Notes: generated by a model not told the origin, from the letters alone. 64,000 bases of DNA from Apiotrichum sp. Y4204 (GCA_025531455.1 JAMYHL010000066.1:62001-126000), one strand, 5' to 3'; shown: positions 23,060-35,515, numbered from the stretch's first letter. Made by a program: numbers and translations.

Positions 23060-24682
23060 CTAGCGTCGCAACGGCGACATGCCCGTCCCGCTCGCCCAGG
23101 CCGGCGCTCCGCCCTGCGGCGCATCCCACCCGCCGCCACCTCCACCACCACCTCCATAACCACCATCATATCCGCCGCCACCACCACCACCGTACCCGTA
23201 GTCACCGTTACCCATGCCGCCGCCGCCTCCGCCTCCACCATAACCCATGTCCGGCTCGACGATGCCGCCGTCGCCCTCGTCGCCCTCGTCCGCGCCCGTC
23301 TCCTGCTGCACGCCGAGGATGACCTGCGCAAGGTTCTCGACCATAATGTCGCAGCTCTGCTCGAACACGCTGCGTACCGGCACAGACCCGACCGACTCGG
23401 CGGTGAAGTAGTATGTCTCCGGGACGGCATTGTAGTCGAACGGTTGCGAGTCGTCCGGCGGCGACTCGAATGCCGCGTTTGCAGACAGCGGCCATTCTGC
23501 CTTCTCTGCATGGGTCAGAACGGGTCAACGCAATTCACCCACCATCAGTCTCGAACCAGTACGTCGTGTGCCGCAGCTTGTTGTACGGGTCGTACTCGTA
23601 CCCGACAGCAGAGAGCGGGGACCACTTGGCGTGGTGCTTGGCAATACCCTTGTACGCCTTGCAGATGACCTCAATCTCCTGTCCGCGGGAGATACGCGCG
23701 AGCGCAATCGGCGCAGCCGACGCCTCGCCCTTGCCGACCGGTTGCCCGAGGTCGGGGTCGCGGTTCGCCATGATCTCGCGCTCCTCGTCGCCGAGATCAG
23801 GCGGCGGCCCGTACGGGTTCGCCTGGGGCTGGGGGTTGAGCTTGGGCACACAAAGTTGCACGTACCGTATTCGGGCTGGGGATAATCTCAAGCATGTCGC
23901 TCGTGACACTCAACGGCTTGCCGTGCTCCCTGTTCGTCGCCGACACCTTGAGCCGAAGCGTCACCATACAAAAGTAGCATCCCTCGTCGCAGTCGCAGTC
24001 CTGGTGGTCAGTGACAGCAAACATAAAGGGCAGTGGAAGGCGTGATTGAATGGAACCTCGTTGAGCCCAGCAATGATGCGAAGCTCCCAGAGAGAGTCTC
24101 GAGCCGAAGACAGTCCCAGAGGCAGAGCTCATAGACCCAAACCTTTCCGCCTCCCCTCCCTGGATGACCCCTCCCATACGCACCCTGGTATACCGCAGCC
24201 CCTTCTCCACCCCCCGACTAAGAAGCGGCACCATGCCGAGACGGTGCGCGAGCATTTCGTCCGGGATCGGACTCGTGTTCTGCAGGAAGGACACCTGGTC
24301 GATAGCTGTGTGTCAGAGAAAGACCGAACATGAGAGTCGGATGGGGAAACAATCTGTGAGAGAGGTGTAGCCTCGACAACAGAGATAAAAGGAACGGTCT
24401 GGCGTATCCACGGACCGAAAGACAAGCCAAGCCATCCAGCTATCAAACCCAGCCCGTCTGTCGTACACCTCCTCCCCCTCAATACCCACCAATGGTCGGC
24501 ACATCCGCCATCATCGTCCTCCTCAAGCTGTTCGCATACGCCATCTCGACGCCCGAGAGGTGAAACGTGACATCCGTGCCGTCGAGCTTGCGCACAAGTA
24601 GACGCGGCTGGTTCGTCGGGCCGAGCGGGACGGTGACCGCATCAGCGGCGGGGGCGGGCGCGGGCGCGTCAAAGCCGTTCAT
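23060..24682 (-). CDS. RPB3: RNA polymerase II subunit Rpb3
   Basis: Five exons (24682-24490, 24305-24184, 24000-23866, 23822-23543, 23505-23060) give 391 residues. Rpb3 pairs with Rpb11 to form the alpha-like assembly platform of RNA polymerase II. Clear motifs: YANSLRRTMMADVPTIGAIDQV, NTSPIPDEMLAHRLGMVPL, the zinc loop DCDCDEGCYFC (C107, C109, C113, C116), GIAKHHAKWSPLSAVGYEYDPYNKLRHTTYWFE, and PFDYNAVPETYYFTAESVGSVPV. The fourth exon could start at 23828 instead of 23822, since both leave the frame open (37- or 43-nt intron). The last 65 residues are an unusual glycine tail with runs of seven to nine Gly separated by Tyr/Asp; yeast Rpb3 ends in a much shorter Gly/Asn tail. Confidence 0.94.
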
Positions 24683-24951
24683 TCCCGGGTCGCGGTGGAT
24701 GGGTAGAGGATTAGAGAGTGGATGGTAGTTTGGGGAAGTGTGGAGATGGCCGCAAACAATGGATGTGCGCGTATGTATGTGCGCAATGTCGAAATCGATG
24801 GAAAGGCGGATCGGCGAGGCTGGCATTGGAACCGAGCACGTGGAGGAAAAGTTCCGAGTATCAGCCTCAATGATCTCGCCTCCCCCAAGTCTTCCTCATC
24901 ATTTAGCAGTTGATGCATAATACAAACACATTAAACGACTAATCCTTACTT

Positions 24952-27900
24952 CTACTCCTCTCGTCGTGAGTTGGCGTCGCGGGGCGCAAGCGCTCTCCGA
25001 TCCCGCTCGTCGCTGAGCTTCGTCAGGAGGCTTGCAGCTTTACTCGTCGGTGTGGCTACGTCATGCCGGTTCGCGCCCACGGCGCCATCCTCAAAGTTCT
25101 CCTCCTCGTTCTCCTCCAGACGCTCCGCCCGTCGGAGCGCGGTACGCTGGCGCGTCCGTGGTCCTCGCGGAGTGTCCGGTTCGTCTTCCACAAGCATCGC
25201 ATGCGCACCGGTGCTCGGCGGCGAGCCGGCCAGCTGCGCCGACTTGCGCCGCGCTGCCTCCTCTGCGATCGTCTTCTTCAGGCTCGCGGGAATGCCACTG
25301 ACACGGCGCGCGTGCATGACCGCCGGGGAGTCAGCGACGGGAGCGACGAGGGCAGCCTGTCCAAAGGAGGAGATGGCCGAGACGTTCGCCGAATGCGTCG
25401 GTGTCAGTACGGGGTCGAGCGGCCGCGGCGGGGCCATCTTGAGCTTTGATGGTGAGGGGCGGGAGCCGCACGACATGTCCGAGTGGGAGGTGTACGATGT
25501 GTGTCGTGACGACGCCGGCGAAAGGCATCCGGGCGCAAAGCCGGATGACCCCGGCGTCCGCGGCACGGCATCGTGATCATCCGCAATCGGCACCTCGAGC
25601 GTTGTCGACCGCGCGATGGGAATTGGGGAGGTGCTTTCCGCCTCGGGAATCTCCTTTCCCTCACTCACCCCCTTTCCCTCCCCCTTGTCCTCCTCACTCT
25701 GCTTGGACAGCGATGCCCGCAGACCAGGACCGTCAAGCGGGAATGTCTCGTTAGTCGCCTCGGCCTTGCCCTTGGTTGCGCGGATAGGCCGCCGCTGGCG
25801 TGCCGACGGCCCGGACCCCGCACCGAGAACAGATGCCTTGGACTTGTTTGCAGTGCGGCCAGGACGAAAGCTCTCCTGCGGGGCAGTGAGCTTCAGCCGC
25901 TGCCGCTTGATCGGCGGAAGGGCAGCGGCCTCACGAGCGCGTGACGCAGCTGTTGAGCCGAATGCGGCAGTCGCGGAACGAGACTTTGCTGGCGCAGCAC
26001 GAGCGTGGGTCTGCGATACAGACCGCGCTGCAGGCCGGGGCTCCTTCGCCTCGAGGAGCTCCTTTGCCTCCTTCTCCTTCGCTTCGGCATGCGCGGATGT
26101 CGCGGCCTGTGTGGCGGCAGCACGGGCGGCAGTCGCCGCGGTTGGTTTGAAGAGGCTCGAGCCGGTGGTCTTCGTTAGCTTTGGTGCGGCCGTAGCGGAA
26201 ACGGGCGGTGCCGGCTTCGAAGCAGTGACAATCGCGGGCGCGGCAGGCTTGCGGACCGCACGTACTGGCTTGGGAGCTGCAGTTGCCGATGAGGTGGATG
26301 AGGCCAGCGTGGGCGCGTCGGCGGCAGGCGTCGAGGCACCAGTAGAGGCCCCGGACGTCGTATCTGTAACCGTGGCAGAAGGTGCCCGCGTCGCGACGCG
26401 TGCCGGCGCAGGTGCAGCCTTCGCGCGGGATACGGGCCGGAAGCTCTTCTTCTCCACAGGCGTCTCAAGGCCACGACGTCCGAGCTTCGGCCTACGCTCT
26501 GCCGCGGAGATGGGCCGCGTCTTGGGCTTTGCCTCCGGTTCGGTCGCGGTGCTGGCGGTGGAGCCGGTCGAGACCTTGAGCAGGTCAATTGACTTCTGCT
26601 CCTCAAAGGCCTCCTTCATGTCCTCCAACTCTGACGTCTTCTCGGGAGTTGTGGATGCCTCGTCCGAGGTGTCTATCAGCAGCTCGGCGGCAGGAGGTGC
26701 CTCGGCGGAGTGTGTCGTCTCCACGGTTTTCAAAGTCTCAGTCTCCTCGGCAGGCATCTCCTCAATGACGAGGGCGTTGGCAGGTGCTGCAATTGCCTGC
26801 GACTCGACGTTCTCGACGACCATCTCGCGTTCCTGGAAAAAGACACCACCCCCTGGCGTTGAGATGAAAGTCCGCTCGCGCATAGTGACACGCTCTTGGC
26901 CTTGGTGGGTGACAACAGGCACGGCAGCTGGCGTCACAGCAGCCGGCTCGTTACGCTCGAGAACGACTGTGTGCTCCAGATCAGTGCCCTCATCCTCGCT
27001 GTCCTCAGGTTCGGTGAGCGTGTCGAACTCGGCGAGCAGCTCGGGAAGTGGCGTAGAGGGAACCGGACTGTCTTTGGACGGTTCGGGGGTTGCAGACCGA
27101 GCTGGCGCCTGCTCCTCGGCCTTGGGCTCTGTGGTTGGCTCCTCAGGATGCTCTTCAGCGACCTGGACAGGCGCCTCGACAGCGTCGACTGGCTCCTCCT
27201 CAATGGGCTCCTCAGTCACAGCATGAGGGACAAACACGGCCGTCGTGTCGGCATCCCCCTCATGGACATCGACGAGTTCTTCCTGGGCAGTCTCCACCGG
27301 AGCCAAGCGCACAGTGACGTCCGCCTCCTCATCCTCATCTTCCTCCTCTATCGATTCGGTGCTAAGAGACTCTGCGACCGGGGCGGGAGTGTCCATCGCC
27401 AGGCCCATCAGGGCGCTAAAGATGCTTTCGCGAGGACGTACCGGCGCTGAACGGAATGTGAATGGCCGAGCGGGGGAGTCGGCAAAAGAGATAAGAGGAG
27501 CCGGGGTCGGGGCCGTTGGCTTGCACGGCGTGTCATCAACAGAGAAGAGCGGGGCGGGGTCGCTCTCTAGCACCTGCTCAATATCGCAGCCCTTGCGCTT
27601 CTTCGACCGCGGTGGCGATGGGGTCTCCACTGGGCCTTCCGATATGCGCCGGGGAAGGGAGGATATCCGGCGCAGTTCCGCCGGGGCCTCTACCAGTGTG
27701 CTCTCTGCTTCACGGGCCACTGTCGAAGACGGGAGAGGCGCAGAAACTTGACGTGCAGGCGGCGGGCGCTGAGGAACAGGCGAGTCGACAGAGCTGGGGT
27801 CCATCGATAAATCGGCCAACGTGACGTCAATGTCGCCGCCAGCCCTGTTCCGCCCTAACAACATTGACAGAGATGGCGAAAAGTTGCTCGCGTGTGGCTT

Positions 27901-29599
27901 CGCGGTCACAGGTGTGTCGGGTGGCACGGGGATACCTGCCGCAAGCTGCAAGTCGCGGTTGGGAGTGGGGTGTGTGGGCGTCGTGCCGTGCTCAGAGGCT
28001 CGACGCTCAATTTCCGTAACGCGCTCGCGGACGCGGGAGGCCGAGCGTACCGGGTCGGAGGTCTTCCGCGGACTATCGGGGGTGGCAGAAGAGAGCTGAG
28101 ATGCGTCGTGAGTGACGCTGGAGGGGGCGGATGCGGACGCGGATGCCACAGCGGGTGTTGGCGTTGTGACTATTCGGCGCGTTGTTGGCCGCGATGAGGC
28201 TGCCACCGGTTTAGATCCCACTCCGGCACCACGAGGCTCATCCTCCTCCGCTTCCACAGGGCGCACGGTGCGATGGGGAAGGCCGAGACGACGCTTTGCT
28301 GCTGATGGCTCAGTCGCTGAAGGGTGCAGAGTTGGCCGTATGGGCTTGGACGACAGCGCGCTCGCTGATCGCCCAGACGCACTGCCAAGACTGGAGGATG
28401 AAGACATGTGGGGAATGGTGTGTGAAGAAGCGGATCGCGTAACTCGGGAACCTGCGTCAGTCCGCGGAATGGGATCCATAGCGCGTGATCGTCCATGATC
28501 GCTTGTCGAACGAGAATCGACTGGCTCATGTCGAGAGCGATGCGCTGCGGTGGATAAGGACGACGTCGCGCTTGGCACGCGGCGGCCCTCCTTTTCCCTC
28601 TCGGAGCCGCTCGAGAGATGTAGTCGCGAGGGTCCCGCAGCATGGACGGGTGGATGCGCGGGGTGCGACGGTGCAGCACCGCCTGTGCGGCCCAAATTGA
28701 GCCTGGACACCGGTTTGGGTCGTGACGGGCCTCCTTCAGCAGGCGGGAGATCGAGGTATCGCCTGATCGTAGGCGTGAGGGGTCCAACGAAGCTGCGGGA
28801 TCAGCACGAGAAGGGGTCAGTGGACTCACTCGTCGACACGCTCCGGCCAAATCTCCTGGAAGGTTGCCCACACAGCCTTGCCCGTCTTGCGAACCTGCGC
28901 ATCCTTGTCTTGAGCCATTTTCCGAACGCACAGCTCGAGAATCTCGAGGTCTTTCTCGTGCCAGCGCGCGACGTCCCATTCCGTCATTGCGCGCTCGACG
29001 GCGATCGCCGAGATGCGCTTGCACTGGTCGCTCTTCTCGTCGAGGCCGTTGCGGAGATGAAGGACGATGGAGGGAAGGGGGCAGTTGGAGATTATTGTAA
29101 GCAGGCACTTCTCTGCACGCTTGATGTACACTTTGTTCGGGCGAGCGAGAAGGCGGATGAGTGGGGGAAGATAGAGATGAACAAGGGAGTGGAAATGGGC
29201 TCCAAGACGAGGCGCGAACGTCTGTAGCAACTCGGTAGCCGCGCCTGAGAGCCGTCCGCGATCCGAAAGCATCTGCGGGTCAGTGGCGAACCCGCTCGAT
29301 ACTTACACAGTCAACAAGGCCTATCCCGAGACCTTTGTTCCCTATGCCTCGGATGAACGCCTCGCCGTGCTTGTACCCGCCTCCGCGGACGACGGCGGCG
29401 AAGCGGATGATCGCGCGCTCAATCTTGTCCCACGAGTCCTCTGTCTCGCCGGGCTCCATGATCGCCGCGAGCGTCGCGAGCTCCGTTTGGAGGTGTGCCG
29501 GCGTCGGACACTGATGTCAGCTGAGGCGGATGGGAACGTAGCTGAAACGGTGCATCGCGGTCGACGTACTGGGATTTTGGCCGCTTCAGCTGGCGGCAT
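24952..29599 (-). CDS. STU1: CLASP/Stu1-type microtubule plus-end protein
   Basis: Four exons (29599-29570, 29510-29307, 29272-28830, 28792-24952) give 1505 residues, near the size of S. cerevisiae Stu1 (1513). CLASPs rescue microtubules at plus ends, spindles and kinetochores. Residues about 15-240 form a HEAT/TOG-type CLASP_N domain (TELATLAAIMEPGETEDSWDKIE, FIRGIGNKGLGIGLVDCMLSDRGRLSGAATELLQTFAPRLG, YIKRAEKCLLTIISNC). The following 1250 residues are Ser/Pro/Ala-rich and basic, then acidic (about 670-900), then Ala/Lys-rich, as expected for a microtubule lattice-binding region. S1391-P1394 is an SGIP motif flanked by Arg and Lys, a candidate EB1-binding SxIP. I recognise only one TOG domain. 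An alternative call is another single-TOG protein, but CLASP fits best. Confidence 0.85.
25288..25299 (-). other. Candidate SxIP (EB1-binding) motif in CLASP
   Basis: Codons for Ser-Gly-Ile-Pro (residues 1391-1394), preceded by RRV and followed by ASLKK, in a disordered basic region. SxIP in basic, Ser/Pro-rich context is the known end-binding-protein ligand. The match is seen; function is inferred. Confidence 0.5.
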
Positions 29600-30179
29600 T
29601 ATGGCAAAACAAGGTGAGTCACGGTGGGAGTGTACGGCCTAGGGCCCGGATTAGGTCTAAGGATGGTGTGGGGACAAGAACGAGGAGGGAGTGTACAGAT
29701 ATTGGTAGTGATCGTGATGAAGCCAGTGATGTTGTTGTTGTTGTTTTGATCTTTGTGGATGGAAAGGATATAGGATAGATGTGTGTTGTTGTTCTTTGTC
29801 TGCCTGTGTCGTGTGTTGTTGACGTTGACTGTTGTCAGCAAAAAGGAGGGTGGTGGGTCGAGCGCAGAGCGCCAGTCTGTGCGCGCTGTGCCCCGCGCGC
29901 AGAGGCATGAGGCACAAACACGCGTGTGTTTTTCCTTGTTTGGAACTGCGTCGCACCGGAGCCTAATACTCCCGTCAAAACAAACCTCCATGCAAGAGTC
30001 ACGTGTGACTCACGCCAAATCGGCTTCGCGCTTTGCTCTTCACCCCTCCTCGACTGCCTTGGACAAACAAACCGTCAACATCAAAAGCAATACCCGACGC
30101 GTCTCTGTATCTCAGTCTCCGATGATACACCGATAATACACCGATACATGTGTCTCTACAAGGCAGTCAAACAAGCCCA
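29600..30179. other. Intergenic: CLASP promoter and DBR1 3' flank
   Basis: 580 bp. Contains a short (GTT)n tract near 29731-29745 and a composite inverted motif at 29996-30012 (GAGTCA-CGTG-TGACTCA). No gene seen. Confidence 0.5.
29996..30012. promoter_or_regulatory. Composite E-box/AP-1 inverted motif
   Basis: GAGTCA and TGACTC form an inverted repeat around CGTG; the same bases contain CACGTG (30000-30005) and TGACTCA (30006-30012). It lies about 400 bp upstream of the CLASP ATG. Factor binding is inferred. Confidence 0.4.
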
Positions 30180-31999
30180 CTACGCGGGACGCGGATTCAC
30201 CCTGTTCTCGATGCCTAGCATGCCGCAAAACGCCTCAGTCTGGGGGTTGGTGTACCACGCGCTCGGCGACCCGCCGTGTCCCTCGGGCGGCGCGGTGGGC
30301 CAAAACTGCTGCACGCGCGCGACGTCTACCGGCCCATGCTCCCACACGAGAGGTGGCGTCTCGGTGATTTCTGTTATTTCGCCGGGAACCAAGAGGCCTT
30401 CTATGCGTATCCTCTCGAGCTCGTCGGCGACTAGGGCAGTCTGGATGTCGCGAGTCGGGAGGGACCGCTCGTAGACTTCTGTCGAGAGGTAAGGGTGCAG
30501 CGCGCGAGAGATTGCGAGCCAGTACGGGTCAAATGTCAGCCGCGGTGGCTGGCCGGGAGGAGAAGGAGAAGGAGTAGGCAGATCGAGGAACTGGGGTCAG
30601 TGGGTGGAGTTCTCAAACGGCGAGTACCCACCTGGATGAACTCCTTTCCGGCACCGCACTTGTCTAATGCCAGGAAGTGGGTGCGCTCTGCGCCTGGAGC
30701 GTTGATTATGGCGTCCACTGCAGGCTTGGGTGTTGTTTCCGCAGACTTTGGTGGCGCCCGTGGCGGCTCCTCAAACTCATCCTCGTCGCTGAGGGTGATC
30801 TCCTCGGGGTTTGCCGGAGGCGCAGCTTCGTCTGTCGGAGCCTCGGCTTCAACGGTGACTGCCGCCTCTACTACGCCCTCGTCCTCGTCATTGTCTCCGA
30901 TGTTAATCTCATCCGGATTGGCCGCTGGTGCCGGAGGTTCATCGAACTCGTCGTCCGAGATGTTGATCTCGTCGGGGTTGATAGCCACCTCCGCCTCGCC
31001 CGCTGCTGGCGCCGATCCGGCCACGGCAGCGGCGGCGGCAATCACCGCTGCAGGTGTTGTAAGTGTCATCAATGGCGCGGCGCCGCTGTCGCCTTCTGGG
31101 TGGTCGAACACTGCGGCAAACTTGACGTGCAGGTGTGCCGAAAACCAGTAGTCGGGTCGCAGGTAGTGGAGAATGTCGAGAAGTGGAGGCGATCCGAGCG
31201 TGTTTTCTTCAATCTGGGCGTTAATACAAGCTCCACTATACAGTGAGCTTTCCCTTGCTCTAATTCCATGAGACTTGCTTTCGAATATATCAACTTACTT
31301 CTTGGCGGAAGAAAGGCTTCCGTTTTAGCAGAGCACGGGTGTCGCCATGGCGCGCGATGCCTATCGGCCAGTCGTGGCTGAGGAACACGGTCGGATGGGA
31401 GCGGGGAAGCTGTTGTTAGCTACAGTCCAAAGGTCCAAGCTCACGAGCATCAGCTTTGCGACATCATACTGGCGGATGTGGTAGATACTCCTCAGCGTCG
31501 ACGGGTTGAACGGCACGTTCTCAAAGTGACCTGCTGTGAGCTACTTTCTAGGCCAAACACCCACCCTTGTGATAGTCAAACTTCTTGAAAATGCCGCTCG
31601 CACCGGCGATCCGCAGCCCGTCGACGAGTACACTCCCCGCCGCGCCGAGGTAGTAGATGTTCGGCGCGAGCCATCCGCCATGGTAGAGCTCCCACATGTA
31701 GTTGCTCGCCTCGTGGTTTCCGCCAATAACGATAGTCAAAACCGGCGCGACCCGCTCGCCAGAGTAGTACTGGTGAAATGTTCCAAGCGCGTGGAACTTG
31801 GCGGGGACGGCGAGCGACGCAAAGTCGTGCCGGGAGCGCAGGGCTTGGAAGTCGCCGCAGAGGAGCAGGAGGTCAACTTTTGTGCCCTTCTGCCGCTCGT
31901 ACTCCGCCACCGAGTCGTAGATCGCCGTGAGGCTGCCGTGGCTGCATCCCTGTACTGCCACCTGGGGTTAGTTTAGAGCGGCGAAAGACATACTTTCAT
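30180..31999 (-). CDS. DBR1: RNA lariat debranching enzyme
   Basis: Six exons (31999-31994, 31961-31565, 31530-31445, 31409-31299, 31213-30632, 30590-30180) give 530 residues. The coding part of exon 1 is just ATGAAA. Dbr1 cuts the 2'-5' bond of excised intron lariats in the nucleus. It is a calcineurin-like metallophosphoesterase; likely metal and catalytic residues are C8 and H10 (GCSHG), D39 (CGDFQ), N84/H85 (GGNHE), H175 (SHDWP), H227 and H229 (SAHLHV). The C-terminal half holds a disordered acidic insert with three copies of a [16 protein letters not shown] unit (residues 279-351) and then the conserved DBR1 C-terminal domain ([22 protein letters not shown]). Yeast Dbr1 is 405 residues; the insert explains the extra length. 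Confidence 0.96.
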
Positions 32000-34900
32000 G
32001 ATGGATTGTGTCGTGGTGAGGAAGGTGATCAAGGCGACAACAAAAACAAAAACATGGGTCCGTAATTCCGTAACCGTGGAAATGGAATCCAGGTGATGCA
32101 GTGCCTCCACCAGAGATCGGCGATCTCCTCATCTCCGGTGCCGGATTTTGAGCCCCCCAACACCCAAGTTTCCCAAGTCTTGTCTTCTTCTGGTACTCTG
32201 GTGAGTGAACCGTGGAGTGAGTGGACCGTTGAGATGAGCTGTTTGCACGATCTTGTAATCTTGTGGCTTTCAGTTAGGTAATAGGTATCTGATCGCTTCG
32301 TTCCCCAGCAGTCTGGAAGAAGCACCCCCGCTGTGGGGCGCACAGTCGTCCGAGACCATCATCGCCTTCCACGGTTCTGGGCGGCTATCTGCCGGTAACC
32401 GTGACACAAGTGGTGGCGCAAAAGACCTTACTATTTTACTATCTACTGCTCGCAGAAGTCTCCGTTTCGTTCCGGATATATCAACGGAAGCTACGCCATT
32501 CCCAAAATATCACGGCGTATCACTTATCCCGTGACACCCACCCTCTTGGAGTGGCTAGCGCGTTATCAACGATAGTGGCCGCCGCAGTTTGTATGGCTGG
32601 ACACGATTGGCCCCCAGAAACCACTACTGATATGGGGTACGTGGTTTCATGTCGGTAACTGTCGTATCGCGTACAGTGGTGGTGACTATCGCTGGCGAAA
32701 TGTGCATGATGCGATGAGGGGTGCAGTCCGGAGTCTCCGAGGGCGTTGTGCGATACTCTCCGACTAATACTCCCTACCATCCCCTCACCGTTGGGACCGG
32801 CCCGAGTGCGGCGACAAGGGACAGTCTTCCTTGAGTGATAGGAGGAGATAGTCCGACATTACTTGCGAAAACAGCATCATGACTTGGGAAGGTCGGACAT
32901 ACGAACGCCGTCAGAGCATACCGATGCCCCTCAGTCTGGACTGACGATGCGCGATGCCAGATTTGAAAGCCAACGTCGCTGTGTGACACTATAGCCAGCT
33001 AGCCAGATCGCAAGCGCACACGACTATTCGCCTCCCGATATTAATTTTGTCGGAACCAGACAAAACCTATGGTATGATCAGCTGCAATCAGGAACGCAGG
33101 CAAGGTACTTTAATAAATCCAGGCCTGTCGAGTGGGTCGGCGGTTCCAAAGATCGAAAGATGTCGATCGCGATCACACCTGTGTCACATGGGCAGTGGTC
33201 TTAATATTTATGATATCTGTATCGCACATGTGGGGGATCTGGAGTCCCGCACGATGGAACTCAGGGGGTTATCGCGTTTTAGACCCACTGTGGGTCGTCT
33301 CGCTTAGCCATCTCGTAAGTAGTCGCGCAAGAACTGCTCTTGTGCTCTCTACGCGTCGCCGCGCGGCCCGGACGTTGACCGGCAAGGGAGGATCCAGAGG
33401 CTAAGAGTCCGCCCGGTACCTAGAACCATAACGCGGGAACGTTGGCTCGGTAGCCATCACCGAAAGGAATAATTTTAGAAACCTCGTACCCGCTGATGCA
33501 TCTTCTGGTGACAGAGGCTCGGCTCCATCGCGATACTGTACTTCGACGGCGGGGAGTGGGTCATGGCGGGTGCTCCAGACCGAAAGCTCGCAGCTAGAAT
33601 TGTGCATCTTCAAACGCGTCGCACAGCTTGATGATGTTGTCAGCCCGGATCGCATCAGTAGTGGGCCCGGTGAGTCTGGCCCGCATCGCCATTGGATGGC
33701 CAGAACCCGTGATTGCTGATCGCCAGAGCCAAGATTTGCTGCAGAGCAAAGAACAATATAACAATCCTTCTGGCTTCCTACTTGTTCGGCATCGTGCCCT
33801 GGCCTCCAGGGGCCTCTGTGATCCTGCGAGGTTGACCGCTAGGATGGGATGAGCGCCGTCGGGGGCTTGGCCACCTCTGGATCTCTGGATGTCTGGAACT
33901 ATGGCCTAGATGCTGTCATTCACATCATGCAGCCTGCAGATCTTCAGGTTAACATCTCTCTGCCAGGTTTTGTGTCAGGTCGGCGGCGTGCGCCAACCCC
34001 ACTCTGCAGTCTTGCAGTCTTCAAAGTTCAGGACGGCAGGCGCAGGGCAACGCACTGTTGGCGCACTAGAGACCGGGAGAGGCAGAGATGCACACATTAG
34101 AGCATCCTTTTTGTTTGATTCTTTGGTTCTGACTCTCTGATCGGCCGCATCGGAGGCTGAACCCGATCCGTCGATCCGTCGCGGATCCGACGGGGGCGCG
34201 CGTGCCTGGAAATCGAATCGCTGTCCGGCTGGCAGGCCTGCCCACCCCCCCTGTGGGTCATCGAATATCGAACGACTAGACAACAGCACGGGCGCGTTCC
34301 GCAGACCGCGCACGCGCCAAGACACGCAAATCCCGAGCTGTCTAGGAAGGTCAGGAATGCTGGTGCGGTCTCCGTACTACACCGTACCCGAGGGCGAAGC
34401 TTACAGGCAAAGCAGCTACCAGACGACCACGTCGAGCTCGGACGAGTAGTATGACTGGCATCCTTCTGAAGCTGCTTCCAACATGGCAGGGCGACATTCG
34501 GCGTCCGGTTAGGTTAGGGCCCAAAGCCACCAGAATACCCACAGCATCGAAGCCTCGACTGCGATTGTGTGGTTGGGCAGAGACAAGGGGCGACAAGATG
34601 TTGCTTATCTCCTTCACCCTGTCGCTTCTCAGGACCTACCGGCCAATCACCGCCGCGTATTGATCCCTGCCTCGCTATGGTCAGGGTATTGCTTGCGCCT
34701 CCTCCTCTGCCGTTCTTCTCATGCTTCTCACCTGCCGTTCCTTCCATTATCATTTTCATTACTTGCGTTACCATGACAAACCTTGTTTCTACTGCGTTTG
34801 CTTTGTTGTAACCGGTCCAACACTGACCGGACAACTGGACTGGATAGTACCTCTGTGCCTCTTCTGAGGGCCGTTGCTAGCCACTCCGCAAGCTCTACGG

Positions 34901-35299
34901 TCCTTAATATCGGTCCACGCCTCGAATTGCCACCGGGCAGTAGACCGGACAATTTTCTGGCCTAGCGTCCTCTGAATCGGGGTAGTGGCAGAGGAGTAAT
35001 AGCGTTACGGCCATTGCGCCGCGCCAACGCTGTCGGCCGCTTTCTTTTCTGCATGAACATTAACATTAGTTAATCAGCGGTATATGCTACATTGCATCAG
35101 ACGCGCCGTGCGCATCAGAAGACACACAAACACATGAGTTGGTGGCTGCTGCGCAGGGCCGACAGAAAGGCAGGGACTGAGAAGGACTCTGGTGGAGGAG
35201 GCAGGCAGGGTTAGTACTATCTTCGATTGGCGGTCTAGCTGCCCGGGGCCGCCGAAGCCCAGACGGCGCCCCGGCGCGCTCCCTGTCGGCCCTGTTGCC

Positions 35300-35515
35300 T
35301 GTTGTTTTGACAGGGGTAAGAGATTTAAGGGAACAGGCCGAATAGGGTACTAGGGTCCAAAGGTGCTGTGGAGCACGGCTGGACCCCTAGGTAATAAAGC
35401 TGTGGGTAGTGCGCGTATTACTTATATCCTTATAATAGTAGGAGCTGGGGAAGTGATATAGTTCCTAATCCTTGATAGATGGATATAGGGATGTAAATGA
35501 GGTGTGTTAAACACC
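35300..35515. other. AT-rich island, possible solo-LTR or transposon relic
   Basis: This island contrasts with its GC-rich flanks. It starts with TGTTGTTTTGAC, ends near TGTTAAACA, and contains a hairpin followed by AATAAA at about 35393. TG...CA ends and an internal polyadenylation-like signal would fit a solo LTR, but I find no flanking 5-bp target duplication and no second copy in the window. Confidence 0.2.
35350..35390. other. Strong 41-nt hairpin
   Basis: CTAGGGTCCA (35350-35359) pairs with TGGACCCCTAG (35380-35390, one bulged C). An inner stem GTGCT/AGCAC (35363-35367 with 35372-35376) closes a GTGG loop. This is 15 base pairs in two stacked stems with a 3+3 internal loop. Confidence 0.6.

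Noticed and set aside
25616..27226. 536-residue Ser/Ala/Val-rich frame opposite CLASP
   Set aside because: Antisense shadow of the CLASP low-complexity region.
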